Shown piece by piece: positions 9,564-20,582 of a stretch of 64,000 nucleotides of DNA; the stretch's first letter is position 1; each line of letters begins with the position of its first letter. The notes under the pieces are model-generated. The model was not told the origin of the DNA. It searched no databases and saw only the letters and a list, made by a program, of their open reading frames with translations. Origin of the DNA: Dissulfurirhabdus thermomarina (lineage in GTDB: Bacteria; Desulfobacterota; Dissulfuribacteria; Dissulfuribacterales; Dissulfurirhabdaceae). A program made the translations under genes and the position numbers. Location of the stretch: contig NZ_JAATWC010000006.1 in NCBI RefSeq assembly GCF_012979235.1, positions 62,001 through 126,000 on the forward strand. The letters run 5' to 3'.

Positions 9564-11717
9564 ATGTCCGCGCCGCCCCCCGCCCTCGAACTCCACCGGG
9601 TGATCCTGCCGGGCGGCCGCCCGGGCCTCCGGTGCCGGTGGCACCTGGCCACGCCGCCCGGGGCGGCCCCGCACGTCCACCTGTACCGCCTCCGCGGCCG
9701 CGCCCCCGCCCGCCCGGTCCGGGTCCTGGAGGCGAGGACGCCCTCCGGCCGGACCGACCTCCTCTGCCCCGGCCCCGGCCGCTACGAGGCCCGGCTCCAC
9801 CCGGACGGGTACGGGGACGGGCCGCCCCTGGCCGTGTCAAACCGGGTCCGCGTTCCGGCTGGGCCCCGGTGGTGCCGGCTCTTGCCCGCGGACGCCCGGA
9901 CCCTGGTGGCCGCCTGGGGCCCGCTGCCGGCCGTCGGCCCCCTGGTGGTCCAGCTCTTCCGGGACATGGACGGCCGCCTGGAACCGGCCGGTGAGACTCC
10001 CGTCCCGGCCGGCGCCGGCCACGTCGTGCTCCCCGCGCTCCCGGGCGCCGCCTACCGGGTGCGGCTGGCGCGGGTGACCCGCGGGGGCCGCCGGCGCCCC
10101 CTCACCCCGTGCTCCCGGCCGGTCCAGGCCGGTCCCGCGGCCACGGGAACAAGCCCGGTGATCTTCCGCCGCCCGCCGGCCCTCCCGGGCGGGCCCCCGC
10201 CGGCGGAGACCGGGGCCCCGGGCCAGGTCCTCCTCCACCTCCACGCCCATCTTCCCTGGATGCCCCCCTTTCCGGAGGCGCAGGGAACCGGCTGGCGGCC
10301 GAGGGGCTACCCCGAGGAATGGCTCCCGGAGGCCCTCTGCGGGGTCTACCTCCCCCTGATCCGCTGCCTCGAGGCGCTCCGGGCAGCGGGGGTCCCGTTC
10401 CGGCTCTCCATGGACCTTTCGCCCCCGCTGCTCTGCATGCTCCGGGCACCCGGGCACCGGGCGGCGTTCCGGCGGTACATGGACCGGATGACCGCCCTGG
10501 CGGAATCGGAGGTCCGCCGCACCCGGCGGGAGGCCCCCGCCTTCCACGCCGCGGCCCGGATGCACCTGGCCCGCTGCCGGGAGGCCATGGACTGCTACGA
10601 GCGCCACGGGGGCGACGTCGCCGGGGCCCTCCGGGCCTTCGCCGAGGCGGGTGTCGTGGAGCTGGCCACCTGCCCGGCGGCCCACCCCGTCCTCCCCCTC
10701 TTCACGGACGCACCCGAGGCGGTGGAGGCCCAGGTGGCCCTGGCGGTCCGGGCCCACGAGGCGGCCTTCGGCCGCCCCCCCGCCGGGGCCTGGCTCCCGG
10801 AGTGCGCCTACGCGCCGGGCCTCGAGGCCGTGCTGGAGGCCCACGGCCTCCGCTACTGCTTCGTCGAGTCCCTCGCCGTCCTCCTGGGCAGCGCCCCGGC
10901 GGCCCGCGGGGTCTTCGCCCCGGTCCTCCTGGGTGAAAGCACGGTGGCGGCCTTTCCCCGCGACCCCGAGACCGGCCTCCGGGTCTGGTCCGCCGACGCC
11001 GGCTACCCCGGGCACCCGGCCTACCTGGACTTCCACCACCGCGGCGGTCCCCTCCGCTACCTCCGGGTGACCCGGCGGGACTCGGACCGGAAGGCCCCCT
11101 ACGACCCGGAGGCCGCCCGCCGGACCGCCCGGGCCCACGCCGCCCACTTCGCCGTGCTTCTCCAGCGGCGGCTGCAGCGGGCCGGGGCCGGGCTCGACCT
11201 CCCCCCGGTGGCCACGGCGGTCTACGACGCCGAGCTCTTCGGCCACCACTGGTACGAGGGGCCGGTCTTCCTCCAGGCCTTCTTCGAGGCCCTGGCCGGC
11301 ATGCCCGGCGCCCCCCGGCCCGTCACCGCCTCGGAGGTCCTCGCCGGGCGCCCGCCCCTCCAGGCCATGACACCCTGCGCCTCCACCTGGGGGGCCGGCG
11401 GCGGGCTGGCAAGGTGGCTCCACCCGGAGGCCGGCGCCTGGATGACCCGGTGCCTCCACGAGGCCCTCGCCGACTGGCGGGCCGCGGCCGACCCGCCCCC
11501 GCTGGCGGCCGCCGGAGCGCTCCTGGCCGCCATGGGGAGCGACGCCGCCTTCCTCATGGCCGCCGGCCACTTCTCGGACCGCATGGAGGCGGACTTCCGG
11601 GAACGGCTGAATCGGTTCTGGCGGTGGCGCGACGTCCGGACCGACGAGGTCCCCGGCGAAGGGGCCGCGGATCCCTGCGGGCCCTTCCGTCCCGCCGGCG
11701 GCTCGTCAATTTCCTGA
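9564..11717 (+). CDS. GH57 family 1,4-alpha-glucan branching-type enzyme with N-terminal beta domain
   Basis: A 717-residue cytoplasmic protein. Residues about 218-640 are a glycoside hydrolase family 57 catalytic barrel: LHLHAHLPWM with His227 and His229 (motif 1), WLPECAYAPG with the predicted nucleophile Glu413, and YDAELFGHHWYEGP with the predicted acid/base Asp555. The DAELFGHHWYEGP block points to the DUF1957/branching-enzyme branch, which cuts alpha-1,4 and forms alpha-1,6 glucan links, rather than to amylopullulanases. Residues 1-205 are two beta-rich modules, the second (LLPADARTLVAAWGP) resembling DUF4912, sometimes found with this family. No signal peptide. The RBS is weak. A role in glycogen storage is inferred; no other glycogen gene is nearby. 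Confidence 0.85.
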   Translation: MSAPPPALELHRVILPGGRPGLRCRWHLATPPGAAPHVHLYRLRGRAPARPVRVLEARTPSGRTDLLCPGPGRYEARLHPDGYGDGPPLAVSNRVRVPAGPRWCRLLPADARTLVAAWGPLPAVGPLVVQLFRDMDGRLEPAGETPVPAGAGHVVLPALPGAAYRVRLARVTRGGRRRPLTPCSRPVQAGPAATGTSPVIFRRPPALPGGPPPAETGAPGQVLLHLHAHLPWMPPFPEAQGTGWRPRGYPEEWLPEALCGVYLPLIRCLEALRAAGVPFRLSMDLSPPLLCMLRAPGHRAAFRRYMDRMTALAESEVRRTRREAPAFHAAARMHLARCREAMDCYERHGGDVAGALRAFAEAGVVELATCPAAHPVLPLFTDAPEAVEAQVALAVRAHEAAFGRPPAGAWLPECAYAPGLEAVLEAHGLRYCFVESLAVLLGSAPAARGVFAPVLLGESTVAAFPRDPETGLRVWSADAGYPGHPAYLDFHHRGGPLRYLRVTRRDSDRKAPYDPEAARRTARAHAAHFAVLLQRRLQRAGAGLDLPPVATAVYDAELFGHHWYEGPVFLQAFFEALAGMPGAPRPVTASEVLAGRPPLQAMTPCASTWGAGGGLARWLHPEAGAWMTRCLHEALADWRAAADPPPLAAAGALLAAMGSDAAFLMAAGHFSDRMEADFRERLNRFWRWRDVRTDEVPGEGAADPCGPFRPAGGSSIS

Positions 11718-11802
11718 CAAAGGACCCCGCCGCGGCGCCACGGCCGTGCCGCCCGCGCCCGCCGAGCCGGGCCGTCCCCACCCTCCCCGCCGGGCGCCGT
11801 CC

Positions 11803-11818
11803 TGGCACATCGCTTGCT
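11803..11818 (+). promoter_or_regulatory. Sigma-54 (RpoN) -24/-12 promoter of the flagellar operon
   Basis: TGGCACATCGCTTGCT matches the RpoN consensus TGGCACR-N4-TTGCW at every defined position. It lies 68 bp before the ATG of the TPR gene (11886), first of a chain of flagellar genes whose second member is a sigma-54 activator. Transcription would begin near 11830, which rules out a translation start at the TTG inside this element. Confidence 0.85.
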
Positions 11819-11885
11819 CTCCTTCGGGCGGACACGCCGCCCGGACCGGGACACCCCCCTCACCCGGGGCGGCGGACCGAGGACC

Positions 11886-14230
11886 ATGCACCCACCCAAG
11901 GCGCCGATCCCACAGCCCGGCCCTGGCCGCCCCTTCGCCGCTCGGGCGGCGGCCCTGGCCGCCCTGCTCGTCCTCCTCGCCCCGCTCCCGGGCCGGGCGG
12001 CGGACGGCGGCAAGTCCGCCCCCTATCCCATCCCCTACGAAGTCCAGGCCGCCATGGAACACGAGGCCTGGCACAAGGCCCTCCAGGACATCGAGGAATT
12101 CATGGGTCGGCCGGACTTCGACCCGTGGCGGGGAGAGCGCCTCTACTTCGCCCGCATCCGCTGCCTCCTCTCCCTGGCGGAGGTGGGCGCCGCCGAGTAC
12201 TGGGACGCCATCGACGCCCTCACCGAATTCGTCCACCGCTTCCCGGATTCCCCCCGCCGCATGGAGGCCTACTACGACCTCGGCCGAGCCTACGCGGCCG
12301 TGGGGTTCCACCCGGAGGCCTTGGCCTACTGGAAGATGGTGGCCCACGACGCCCCCGAGGACCCCGTGGCCGCCAAGGCCCTCCTGGACGCGGCGGAGCT
12401 CCTCCAGCGGCTGGGCCGCGAAGACGAGGCCCGCCACCTGCTCGAACGAACCGTCAGTCAATATCCCGACACCTACGAGGCCAACCGGGCCCGCCTGGCC
12501 CTGGGGATCCTCGCCCTGGAGGCCGGGGACACCGAGGCGGCCGAGGCCCGGCTCCGCGAGTTTCGCCGCCGGCACCCCAAGAGCGCCCGCGTGGAGCCCG
12601 AGGCTCTCTACCTGGAGGGCCGCCTCGCGGAGATCCGGGGGGACGGGGCCACCGCCCGCCGACTCTGGATCCACTACCTGAACCTCGTGGGCGGCGTCCG
12701 GCCCCGGGCGGAGATCCTCTTCCGGATCGCCGAGAGCTTCCGCCGGGAGGGACGCCCCCTGGACGCCCGCAAGTACTACCTCGTCCTCAAGCACGACTAC
12801 CCGGAGCAGCCGGAGGCCCTCTTCGGCCGTTTCCGCCTGGCCCAGATGGAGGGGCGGGGCCTGTCGCTGCTCCAGCCCGGCGCCGCCGCCCGCGACCGCA
12901 GGAGACGCACCACCCGGCTCCTCTCGGACATCCTCACCCGCTACCCCCGCCATCCCCTCACCCAGGAGGTGCGCCTCGAACTCATGCGGCTCCACCTGGC
13001 CGGCGGCCGGTACGTGGACGTCCTCTCCCTCGGCCGCGACTTCGTCCGCTTCACCCCCGCCAGCCGCCTCATGCCCGAGGCCGTGCGCCTCGTGGACGCG
13101 GCCTGCGGCGCCCTGGAGCGGACCCCCCAGCCCCTGGAATCCCTGAAGGAGGCCGTGGGCTTCGGGGCCGCCTTCCTGGAGCGCTTCGGCCCCACCCCCA
13201 TCACGGACCGGGTCCGCGCCGACCTGGAGACGCTCTGGCCGAGGCTCATCCGGGCCCTCTTCGCCCGGCAGGAGTTCCGGGCCGCCTTCGAGTCGGCCTG
13301 GGCCTGCCGGCTGGCCCTGCCGAGGAGCCGGCGCCTGCCGGAGATCAAGGCCCTCGGCGAACGATCGCTCCTGGCCTTCGACCGGCAGCTCCTGGCCCGC
13401 AAACGCCCCCTGGACCTGGCCAACTACCATTTCGCCCACGAGACGGTCATGGATGCCGTGGCCTCCCCCATGCACTCCTTCTACCTGGGGCGGGCCTGGC
13501 GGGAGCTGGGCTGCCCGGATGCGGCCCTCCGCGCCTTCTTCCATGCCTGGCGGCTCGAGCCGAAGGACCGCGACGACGGGGTGGAACTCCTTCTCACCTG
13601 GGCCGAGACCGCCATGGACGCGGGAGACCCGAAGGCGGCCGGCGACGTCCTCCGCCTGCTCGAGGTCCTGGCGCCCCGGGAGACCCGAAACCCCTGGGCC
13701 GCCCTCCTGCGGGCCCGGTGCGCGGCGGCGGGGGGGGACTGGCCGGGGGCCCTGGCCGCCTACGACCGGGCCCTGGCCGAGGCGAAGACCCCGGGCATCC
13801 GAGCCGACGCCCTGGCAGGCGCCGTGGAGGCCGCCGCCCGCGCCGGCCGGTGGCGGCGGCTCCGGGCCCTCCGGCCCGTTATGGACCGGGAGCTGCCGCC
13901 CGAGCGCCGGCGCCCGCTCTACGTGCTCTGGGGCGACGCCGCCCTTCGGGCCGGGCGCCCAGGCGAGGCCCGCTCGGCCTACGAAGGCGCGGCGGCCCTG
14001 GGAGAAGCCCCCGACGCCGCCCTGGCGGTCCGGCTGGCCCTGGCGCTCGAGCAGGAAGGCCGGCTCGCCCCCGCCCGGGAACGGCTGGAGGCCGGCGGCG
14101 GCGCGCCCGACTCCATCTGGACCCAGGCCCGGGCGGTGCTGGCCCAGAACCTGGCCTTCTGGGACGGCCCGGCCGGCCTCTTTCGTGCCGACCTCCACCG
14201 GGCCCCCGGGGCCGCCGGGAGGGCCGCCAA

Positions 14231-14234
<4 letters not shown>
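11886..14234 (+). CDS. Exported TPR-repeat protein, first gene of the flagellar operon
   Basis: About 782 residues. ATG 11886 gives a clean signal peptide (a hydrophobic core AALAALLVLLAPLPG then GRAA), whereas the longer frame would begin inside the sigma-54 promoter. The mature protein is an array of tetratricopeptide-like helix pairs (YYDLGRAYAAVGFHPEALAYWKMV, LLDAAELLQRLGREDEARHLLERTV, YLGRAWRELGCPDAALRAFFHAW and others). TPR arrays are protein-binding scaffolds, so a periplasmic role in flagellar or envelope assembly is inferred from the signal and operon position. It overlaps the next gene by 4 nt (GTGA), indicating translational coupling. No enzymatic motif was seen. Confidence 0.8.
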
Positions 14235-15637
<1,403 letters not shown>

Positions 15638-15662
15638 CGCGGCGGTCACCGGAGGACGAGGC

Positions 15663-16103
15663 ATGAAGACCCTCTTCGGCAGAACCTTCCAGGTCATGGA
15701 GAAGGCCCTGGACGTCTGCGCCCGGCGAAACGCCGTGATCACCGCCAACGTGGCCAACGTGGACACCCCCGGCTACCGGGCCCGCGACATCCCCTTCCGG
15801 GAGGTCATGGCCCGGTACCTTGCGAAGACGGACCCCACCGCCGGGGACGCACCGGGGCGGGCCGGCGCCCCCCCGGAGCTGGCCCGGACCCGGCCCGGGC
15901 ACCTGCCGGGCCTCGCGCCGGAGGCGGATCGCCCGGACCCGGCCCGGACGGGCCGGGAGCGGGGCGTCCCCAACGACGTGGATCTCGACCGGGAGATGGC
16001 CCGCCTGGCGGAGAACAACCTCCGCTACCAGGTCATCGTCCGGTCCATGGCGAAATCCTTCGAGGAACTCAACCTCGCCATCACGGAAGGAGGCAAGTCG
16101 TGA
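15663..16103 (+). CDS. flgB: Flagellar basal-body rod protein FlgB
   Basis: 146 residues, the usual size. FlgB is a proximal rod subunit exported by the flagellar type III apparatus. The N-terminal block LDVCARRNAVITANVANVDTPGYRARDIPF contains the rod-protein signature (NVANVDTPGYRA), and the C-terminal helix NDVDLDREMARLAENNLRYQVI is the second diagnostic block. The middle (60-105) is a Pro/Arg-rich variable insert. An RBS (GGAGG) sits upstream of ATG 15663. It overlaps flgC by 4 nt, as expected for coupled rod genes. Confidence 0.96.
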   Translation: MKTLFGRTFQVMEKALDVCARRNAVITANVANVDTPGYRARDIPFREVMARYLAKTDPTAGDAPGRAGAPPELARTRPGHLPGLAPEADRPDPARTGRERGVPNDVDLDREMARLAENNLRYQVIVRSMAKSFEELNLAITEGGKS

Positions 16104-16549
16104 ACCTCTTCGCCGCCATCGACCTTGCGGGCGCGGGGCTCTCCGCCCAGCGGACCCGGCTGAACGTGGCCACCATGAACCTCGCCAACGCGCAGGTGAC
16201 GCGAACGGTGGACGGGGGACCCTACCGGCCCCGGTCCGTGGTCTTCCGGGCCGTCCCCTACGCCCCGGACGCGGCCGCGGGCGCCTTCGGCCGGGCCCTG
16301 GCCGACGCGACGGACCGGCTTCAGAGCGTGGAGGTGGCCGGCATCGTGGAAGATCCGAACCCCTTCGTGGAGGTCTACGACCCGGATCACCCCGACGCCG
16401 ACGCCGACGGCATCGTCCGCATGCCCAACGTGGACGTCCTCGAGCAGATGGTGGACATCATGGCCGCCAGCCGCGCCTACGAGGCCAATGCCACCGCCGT
16501 GGAGACCGCCAAGGCCATGACGCTCAAGGCGCTGGAGATCGCGGCCTGA
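16100..16549 (+). CDS. flgC: Flagellar basal-body rod protein FlgC
   Basis: 149 residues from GTG 16100, overlapping the flgB stop (GTGA). FlgC is a proximal rod protein assembled with FlgB, FlgF and FliE. Diagnostic blocks are AGLSAQRTRLNVATMNLANAQ at the N-terminus and the C-terminal NVDVLEQMVDIMAASRAYEANATAVETAK, both typical of the rod/hook family. VEDPNPFVEVYDPDHPDADADG is the characteristic FlgC central region. The preceding GGAAGGAGG in the end of flgB serves as its ribosome site. Confidence 0.97.
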   Translation: MNLFAAIDLAGAGLSAQRTRLNVATMNLANAQVTRTVDGGPYRPRSVVFRAVPYAPDAAAGAFGRALADATDRLQSVEVAGIVEDPNPFVEVYDPDHPDADADGIVRMPNVDVLEQMVDIMAASRAYEANATAVETAKAMTLKALEIAA

Positions 16550-16587
16550 TCCCGCGGCCCCGCGAAGGCAGTCAAGGAGGCATGCCC

Positions 16588-16878
16588 ATGAAGATCGACC
16601 CCACCCTGCCGGCCGCGGCGGGGCCCGCCGGCGCCGAAGCGGGGGCCCGAAAGGCCGGCGGCGGCTTCGCCGACATGCTCGAGCACGCCGTCGAGAAGGT
16701 GAACCGCTCCCTCCTCGAGGCGGACGACCTCCGGCGGCGCCTGGCCGCGGGCGAGCCCGTGGACGTGGCCCGCACCATGATCGCCACCACCAAGGCGGGC
16801 CTCTCGCTCCGGCTCCTGCTCCAGGTCCGGAACAAGGTCGTGAGCGCCTATGAAGAGATCATGCGGATCCAGCCCTAG
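16588..16878 (+). CDS. fliE: Flagellar hook-basal body complex protein FliE
   Basis: 96 residues. FliE links the MS ring to the rod. FADMLEHAVEKVNRSLLEADDL and the C-terminal VARTMIATTKAGLSLRLLLQVRNKVVSAYEEIMRIQP are the family signatures. Two ATGs lie six bases apart; the AAGGAGG at 16574-16580 is 7 nt before the second but only 1 nt before the first, so 16588 is chosen. It follows flgC by 38 nt, giving the classic flgB-flgC-fliE order. Confidence 0.95.
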   Translation: MKIDPTLPAAAGPAGAEAGARKAGGGFADMLEHAVEKVNRSLLEADDLRRRLAAGEPVDVARTMIATTKAGLSLRLLLQVRNKVVSAYEEIMRIQP

Positions 16879-16888
16879 CCGGCGGGCG

Positions 16889-16975
16889 ACGGGTACGCCG
16901 CGATGACGACGGCATCCGAAGCACCGCGGCAGTCGGCGCATCTTGGCGACGCCTTCAGGCAGAGTTTGAAACGCC
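16889..16975 (+). repeat. Partial copy of the dispersed palindromic repeat (copy A)
   Basis: GGGTACGCCGCGATGACGAC followed by GGCATCCGAAG matches the core of the repeats at 37044-37239 and 49036-49194, where GGGTACGCCGCAATGA and a CATCCGAA follow in the same order. The flanks have decayed. It occupies the 178-bp gap between fliE and fliF, the only sizeable gap in the flagellar operon. Boundaries are approximate, and no terminal inverted repeat is recognisable here. Confidence 0.6.
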
Positions 16976-17056
16976 GCACCGGCGGACGGTCTGGAACACA
17001 CGAGAGCCGGTGATCGTTTCGAGACCACCGACTTCTGGAGAAAGCGACCCCAAACC

Positions 17057-18688
17057 ATGGCAACCGGCGACCCCCTGGCACAACTTCAAGGCATCTGGCG
17101 GCAACTCGACCTCCGGCAGCGCATCGTGAGCGGGCTGGTGATCCTCTTCACCTTCGCCGCCTTCGCCGGGCTCTACGTCTTCACGAGCCAGGCCACCTAC
17201 GGCGTTCTCTACAAGGACCTCGCCCCGGAAGACGCCGCGGACATCGTGGAATGGCTGAAGACGGAGGGGATCCCCTACCGACTCTCCGGCGGGGGCACCG
17301 CCGTGGAGGTCCCCCAGGACAAGGTCTATGAGGCCCGGCTCTCCCTGGCCAGCAAGGGGCTCCCGAAGGGACAATCCGTGGGGTTCGAGATCTTCGACCA
17401 GAACCGGCTCGGGGCCACGGAATTCGTCCAGAAGGTGAACTACCAGCGGGCCCTCCAGGGCGAGCTGGAACGGACCATCGCCCGGTTCCCCCAGGTGGAG
17501 TCGGTCCGGGTGCACCTGGCCCAGCCGGAGGAGGCGGTCTTCGTGGCGGAGCGCCGGGAGCCCACCGCCTCGGTGGTGCTGCGGCTCAAGTCCGGCATGG
17601 CCCTTTCCGACGCCCAGGTTCGGGGCGTGGCCTTCCTGGTGGCCAGCGCCGTGCCGCGGCTCCAGATGGACAAGGTGTCGGTGGTGGACACCTCGGGCAA
17701 CATCCTCTTCCCGGAGCGGCCGGCGGGCGGCACGGGGGACCACCCCACCACGGCCCAGCTCCAGTACCGCCGCAACCTCGAAAACTACTACAAGCAGAAG
17801 ATCCAGAGTATGCTCGAGGACGCCCTGGGCCCCAGCAAGGCGGTGGCCCGGGTCTCCGCCGAGATCGACTTCGACGAGGTCAGCCTCAACGAAGACCGCT
17901 ACGACCCCGACACCGTGGCCGTGCGAAGCGAACAGAAGGTGGTCGAGGGGGCGGCCGCCCCGGGGGCGCCCGGCGGCGTCCCGGGGGTCAAGGGCGCGCT
18001 GGCCGACAAGCTGCAGGGGAACCTCGGCGGGGGCGCCGCCGCGGCCGGGGCCGCCGGCACCCGGCGCGAGCAGAGCGTCACCAACTACGAGATCACCCGC
18101 CTCCAACGCCAGGTCCGGGGCGCCGTGGGCAAGATCAAGCGCCTGTCCGTGGGTGTCCTCGTGGACGGCACCTACAAGACCGACGAGAAGACGGGCCAGC
18201 GGGTCTACGTCCCTCGGACCCCGGAAGAGATGGCCAACCTCGAACGGATCGTGCGGGCCGCCATGGGCTTCAGCGACGACCGCGGCGACGAGCTGAGCGT
18301 CGTAAACGTCCCCTTCACCACCGAGGGCGGGGCCACGGGCGGCGGCATGGAGTGGCCGGAACTCGGCTCCCGGCTCCTCCGCCCCCTGGTCCACCTGGCC
18401 CTGGCGCTGGCCTTCATCGTCTTCGTCCTGAGGCCGCTCCTCAAGCGCTACGTCCTCCAGGCGCCGGGCGCCGGGCCGCGGGGACTCCCCGGCGGCGAGC
18501 CCCTCGAGGCCCTGGAAGAAGACCAAAAGGCACGGCTGGCCGCCCGGCGGCGGCGCGCGGCCCTCGGCCCCCTCCCCAGCGTGCACGAGGAACTCCGCGA
18601 GCTGGCGCAGGACTACCCCGAGCGGGCCGCGGCCCTCATCAAGGTCTGGCTGCGGGAGCCCTCCCCGGAAGAATCGGGGGGATCGTAG
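17057..18688 (+). CDS. fliF: Flagellar M-ring protein FliF
   Basis: 543 residues, the typical length. FliF forms the MS ring in the inner membrane. Transmembrane segments are at about 22-45 (IVSGLVILFTFAAFAGLYVF) and 437-457 (LVHLALALAFIVFVLRPLL). Between them lie the ring-building motifs: DIVEWLKTEGIPYRLSGGG, KGLPKGQSVGFEIFD, VNYQRALQGELERTIA, ESVRVHLAQPEE and the NYEITRLQRQV segment. The loop at about 295-340 is Gly/Ala-rich. The C-terminal 70 residues bind FliG. An RBS-like GGAG lies before ATG 17057. fliG starts 4 nt after the stop. Confidence 0.97.
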   Translation: MATGDPLAQLQGIWRQLDLRQRIVSGLVILFTFAAFAGLYVFTSQATYGVLYKDLAPEDAADIVEWLKTEGIPYRLSGGGTAVEVPQDKVYEARLSLASKGLPKGQSVGFEIFDQNRLGATEFVQKVNYQRALQGELERTIARFPQVESVRVHLAQPEEAVFVAERREPTASVVLRLKSGMALSDAQVRGVAFLVASAVPRLQMDKVSVVDTSGNILFPERPAGGTGDHPTTAQLQYRRNLENYYKQKIQSMLEDALGPSKAVARVSAEIDFDEVSLNEDRYDPDTVAVRSEQKVVEGAAAPGAPGGVPGVKGALADKLQGNLGGGAAAAGAAGTRREQSVTNYEITRLQRQVRGAVGKIKRLSVGVLVDGTYKTDEKTGQRVYVPRTPEEMANLERIVRAAMGFSDDRGDELSVVNVPFTTEGGATGGGMEWPELGSRLLRPLVHLALALAFIVFVLRPLLKRYVLQAPGAGPRGLPGGEPLEALEEDQKARLAARRRRAALGPLPSVHEELRELAQDYPERAAALIKVWLREPSPEESGGS

Positions 18689-18691
18689 GCC

Positions 18692-19702
18692 ATGGATCTC
18701 ACCGACCCCAAGGGCGTAGAGAAGGCGGCCGTCTTCCTCCTCACCATGGGGGAGCAGTACACCGCCGAGGTCTTCAAGCACCTCAGCGAGGACGAGGTGC
18801 GCCGGGTCTCCCGGGTGATGGCCCATGTGACCAACATCCCCGGCGAGGCCGTGGAGAAGATCACCGACGAGGTCCGCACCAAGATGGCCCTGGTCCAGGG
18901 CGACATGGCCGTCTCGGTGGAGGACTTCCTGAAGAAGGTCCTCTACAACTCCATGCCCGAGGACCAGGCCGAGCGGATCCTCACGGACATCCTGCACCAG
19001 CTCCACCCCTCCACCTTCCAGAAGCTCACCAGCCTCGAACCCAAGGTGATCGTGAACTTCCTGCGCAACGAGCACCCCCAGACCATCGCGGTGATCCTGG
19101 CGCACCTGTCCCCGGAGCTTTCCGCCGCCGTGCTCGGGGAGCTGCCGGAGAAGATGCAGCACGAGGTGATCAAGCGCATCGCCACCCTCGACAAGATCAA
19201 CCCGGACATCATCGCCGAGATCGACCGTGTTCTGGAGGAGGAACTCTTCACCGTGGAGATGAGCGACGCCACCAAGGTGGGTGGCACGGAGAAGGTGGCC
19301 GAGATCCTGAACAACGTGGACCGGACCCTGGAGGAGGGTATCCTCGAGAAGATCGAGTCGGAATCGGTGGAGATGGCCGAGGAGATCCGAAAGCTCATGT
19401 TCAAGTTCGAGGACCTCCTCGAGGTGGACGACACCGCCATCATCGCCATCCTCAAGGAGATCAGCACGGAAGAGCTCAAGATGGCCATCAAGGCGGCCAG
19501 CGAGGAACTCCGGGAAAAGTTCTACAGCAACATGTCCGAGCGGGCCTCCCAGATGCTCAAGGAAGACCTCGAGATCATGGGACCGGTCCGCCTGAAGGAC
19601 GTGGAGATGGCCCAGCAGATGATCATCAAGGTGGCCAAGCGCCTGGAGAGCGAGGGCAAGATCGTCCTCGGCGGAAAAGGAGGCGACGAGATCCTTGTCT
19701 AG
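18692..19702 (+). CDS. fliG: Flagellar motor switch protein FliG
   Basis: 336 residues. FliG couples the MS ring to torque generation by MotA. The N-terminal domain (GVEKAAVFLLTMGE) binds FliF. The middle domain has EHPQTIAVILAHLSPELSAAVLGELPEKMQ with the EHPQ signature, and the C-terminal torque helix has MFKFEDLLEVDDTAIIAILKEISTEELKMAIK with the charged residues that face the stator, followed by KFYSNMSERASQMLKEDLE. Full length and undamaged. The stop overlaps the fliH start by 8 nt. Confidence 0.98.
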   Translation: MDLTDPKGVEKAAVFLLTMGEQYTAEVFKHLSEDEVRRVSRVMAHVTNIPGEAVEKITDEVRTKMALVQGDMAVSVEDFLKKVLYNSMPEDQAERILTDILHQLHPSTFQKLTSLEPKVIVNFLRNEHPQTIAVILAHLSPELSAAVLGELPEKMQHEVIKRIATLDKINPDIIAEIDRVLEEELFTVEMSDATKVGGTEKVAEILNNVDRTLEEGILEKIESESVEMAEEIRKLMFKFEDLLEVDDTAIIAILKEISTEELKMAIKAASEELREKFYSNMSERASQMLKEDLEIMGPVRLKDVEMAQQMIIKVAKRLESEGKIVLGGKGGDEILV

Positions 19703-20549
19703 GATCTTCAAATCGCCCCGGTCCGGGGAAATCCCCGTGCGCCGCCTCCGGCTCCCCGAGGACCTCGAGGACGACGCCTCCTTCAACGCCCTCGCCCGGC
19801 TGGTCCCCGAGGACGAGGCGGCCTCGCCCCCTTCCCCGCCGGAGGAGACGGGCGTCGAAGAAGCGCCTTCCGCCCCCCCCGACCCCCGCCTCGAGGCCGA
19901 GCGTTTTCTCCAAGAGACCCGGCGCCGCGCGGAGGAGATCGAGAGCCAGGCCTACAACCAGGGGTTCGCCCAGGGCCGGAAGGACGGGGAAGAGCTGGGC
20001 CGGCGCCAGTACGAGGCCAGGGCCCAGCGCCTCCAGGAGATCATCCGGTCCCTGGAGGACCAGGTCCGGCGGATGCTCGCCAAGCACGAGGCCCAGGTGA
20101 TCCGCCTCGCCACCGCCGTGGCCCGCGCCCTGGTACGCACCGAGATCCGCACCAACCCCGACGTCCTCCGGGTGGCCGTCCAGGCCGCCATGGAGCGGGT
20201 GGTGGAAGGCAGCCGCGTCCGGCTCCACCTTCACCCGAGGGACGCCGAGATCGTGGCCGAGCACTATGCCAGCGGCGCCGCCGCGCCCGGCCGGTCGTCC
20301 GTGGAGATCATCCCCGACCCCCAGGTCCGGCGCTCGGGCTGCCTCATCGAGACGGACTTCGGCCTCGTGGACGCCACGGTGGAGACGCGGTGGCAGGCCC
20401 TCAGCGAGGCCGTGGAAGAGCTGCTCCGGGAACGGACCCGCCTGCCCGCCGCCGACCTCCCCCTGGGCCCCCCGGAGGACCCGGCGCCGGAACCCGGACC
20501 GGCCGGCACCGCCCCCCCGGGCCCGGACAACGGCGGCGACCCCGCCTGA
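19695..20549 (+). CDS. fliH: Flagellar assembly protein FliH
   Basis: 284 residues starting at TTG 19695 inside the fliG end. FliH is the peripheral stalk and regulator of the export ATPase FliI. It shows the expected layout: a variable acidic N-terminus (1-75), a long charged coiled coil with QGFAQGRKDGEELGRRQYEARAQRLQEI, and a C-terminal domain (VQAAMERVVEGSRVRLHLHPRDAEIV, RSGCLIETDFGLVDATVETRWQAL) homologous to the V/F-type ATPase stalk subunit. The 30-residue tail is Pro-rich. The rare start codon and the overlap suggest it is translated by coupling to fliG. Confidence 0.94.
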   Translation: MSRIFKSPRSGEIPVRRLRLPEDLEDDASFNALARLVPEDEAASPPSPPEETGVEEAPSAPPDPRLEAERFLQETRRRAEEIESQAYNQGFAQGRKDGEELGRRQYEARAQRLQEIIRSLEDQVRRMLAKHEAQVIRLATAVARALVRTEIRTNPDVLRVAVQAAMERVVEGSRVRLHLHPRDAEIVAEHYASGAAAPGRSSVEIIPDPQVRRSGCLIETDFGLVDATVETRWQALSEAVEELLRERTRLPAADLPLGPPEDPAPEPGPAGTAPPGPDNGGDPA

Positions 20550-20582
20550 GCCCCGGGGCCGCCGGGGCCGAAAGGACCGCGT

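Noticed and set aside
11814-11885. TTG start for the TPR gene
   Set aside because: It lies within the sigma-54 promoter and precedes the predicted transcription start, and the ATG at 11886 gives a proper signal peptide.
11414-14230. Upstream extension of the sigma-54 activator frame
   Set aside because: Conserved receiver sequence begins only at the GTG at 14231; upstream residues are shadow of the GH57 and TPR genes.
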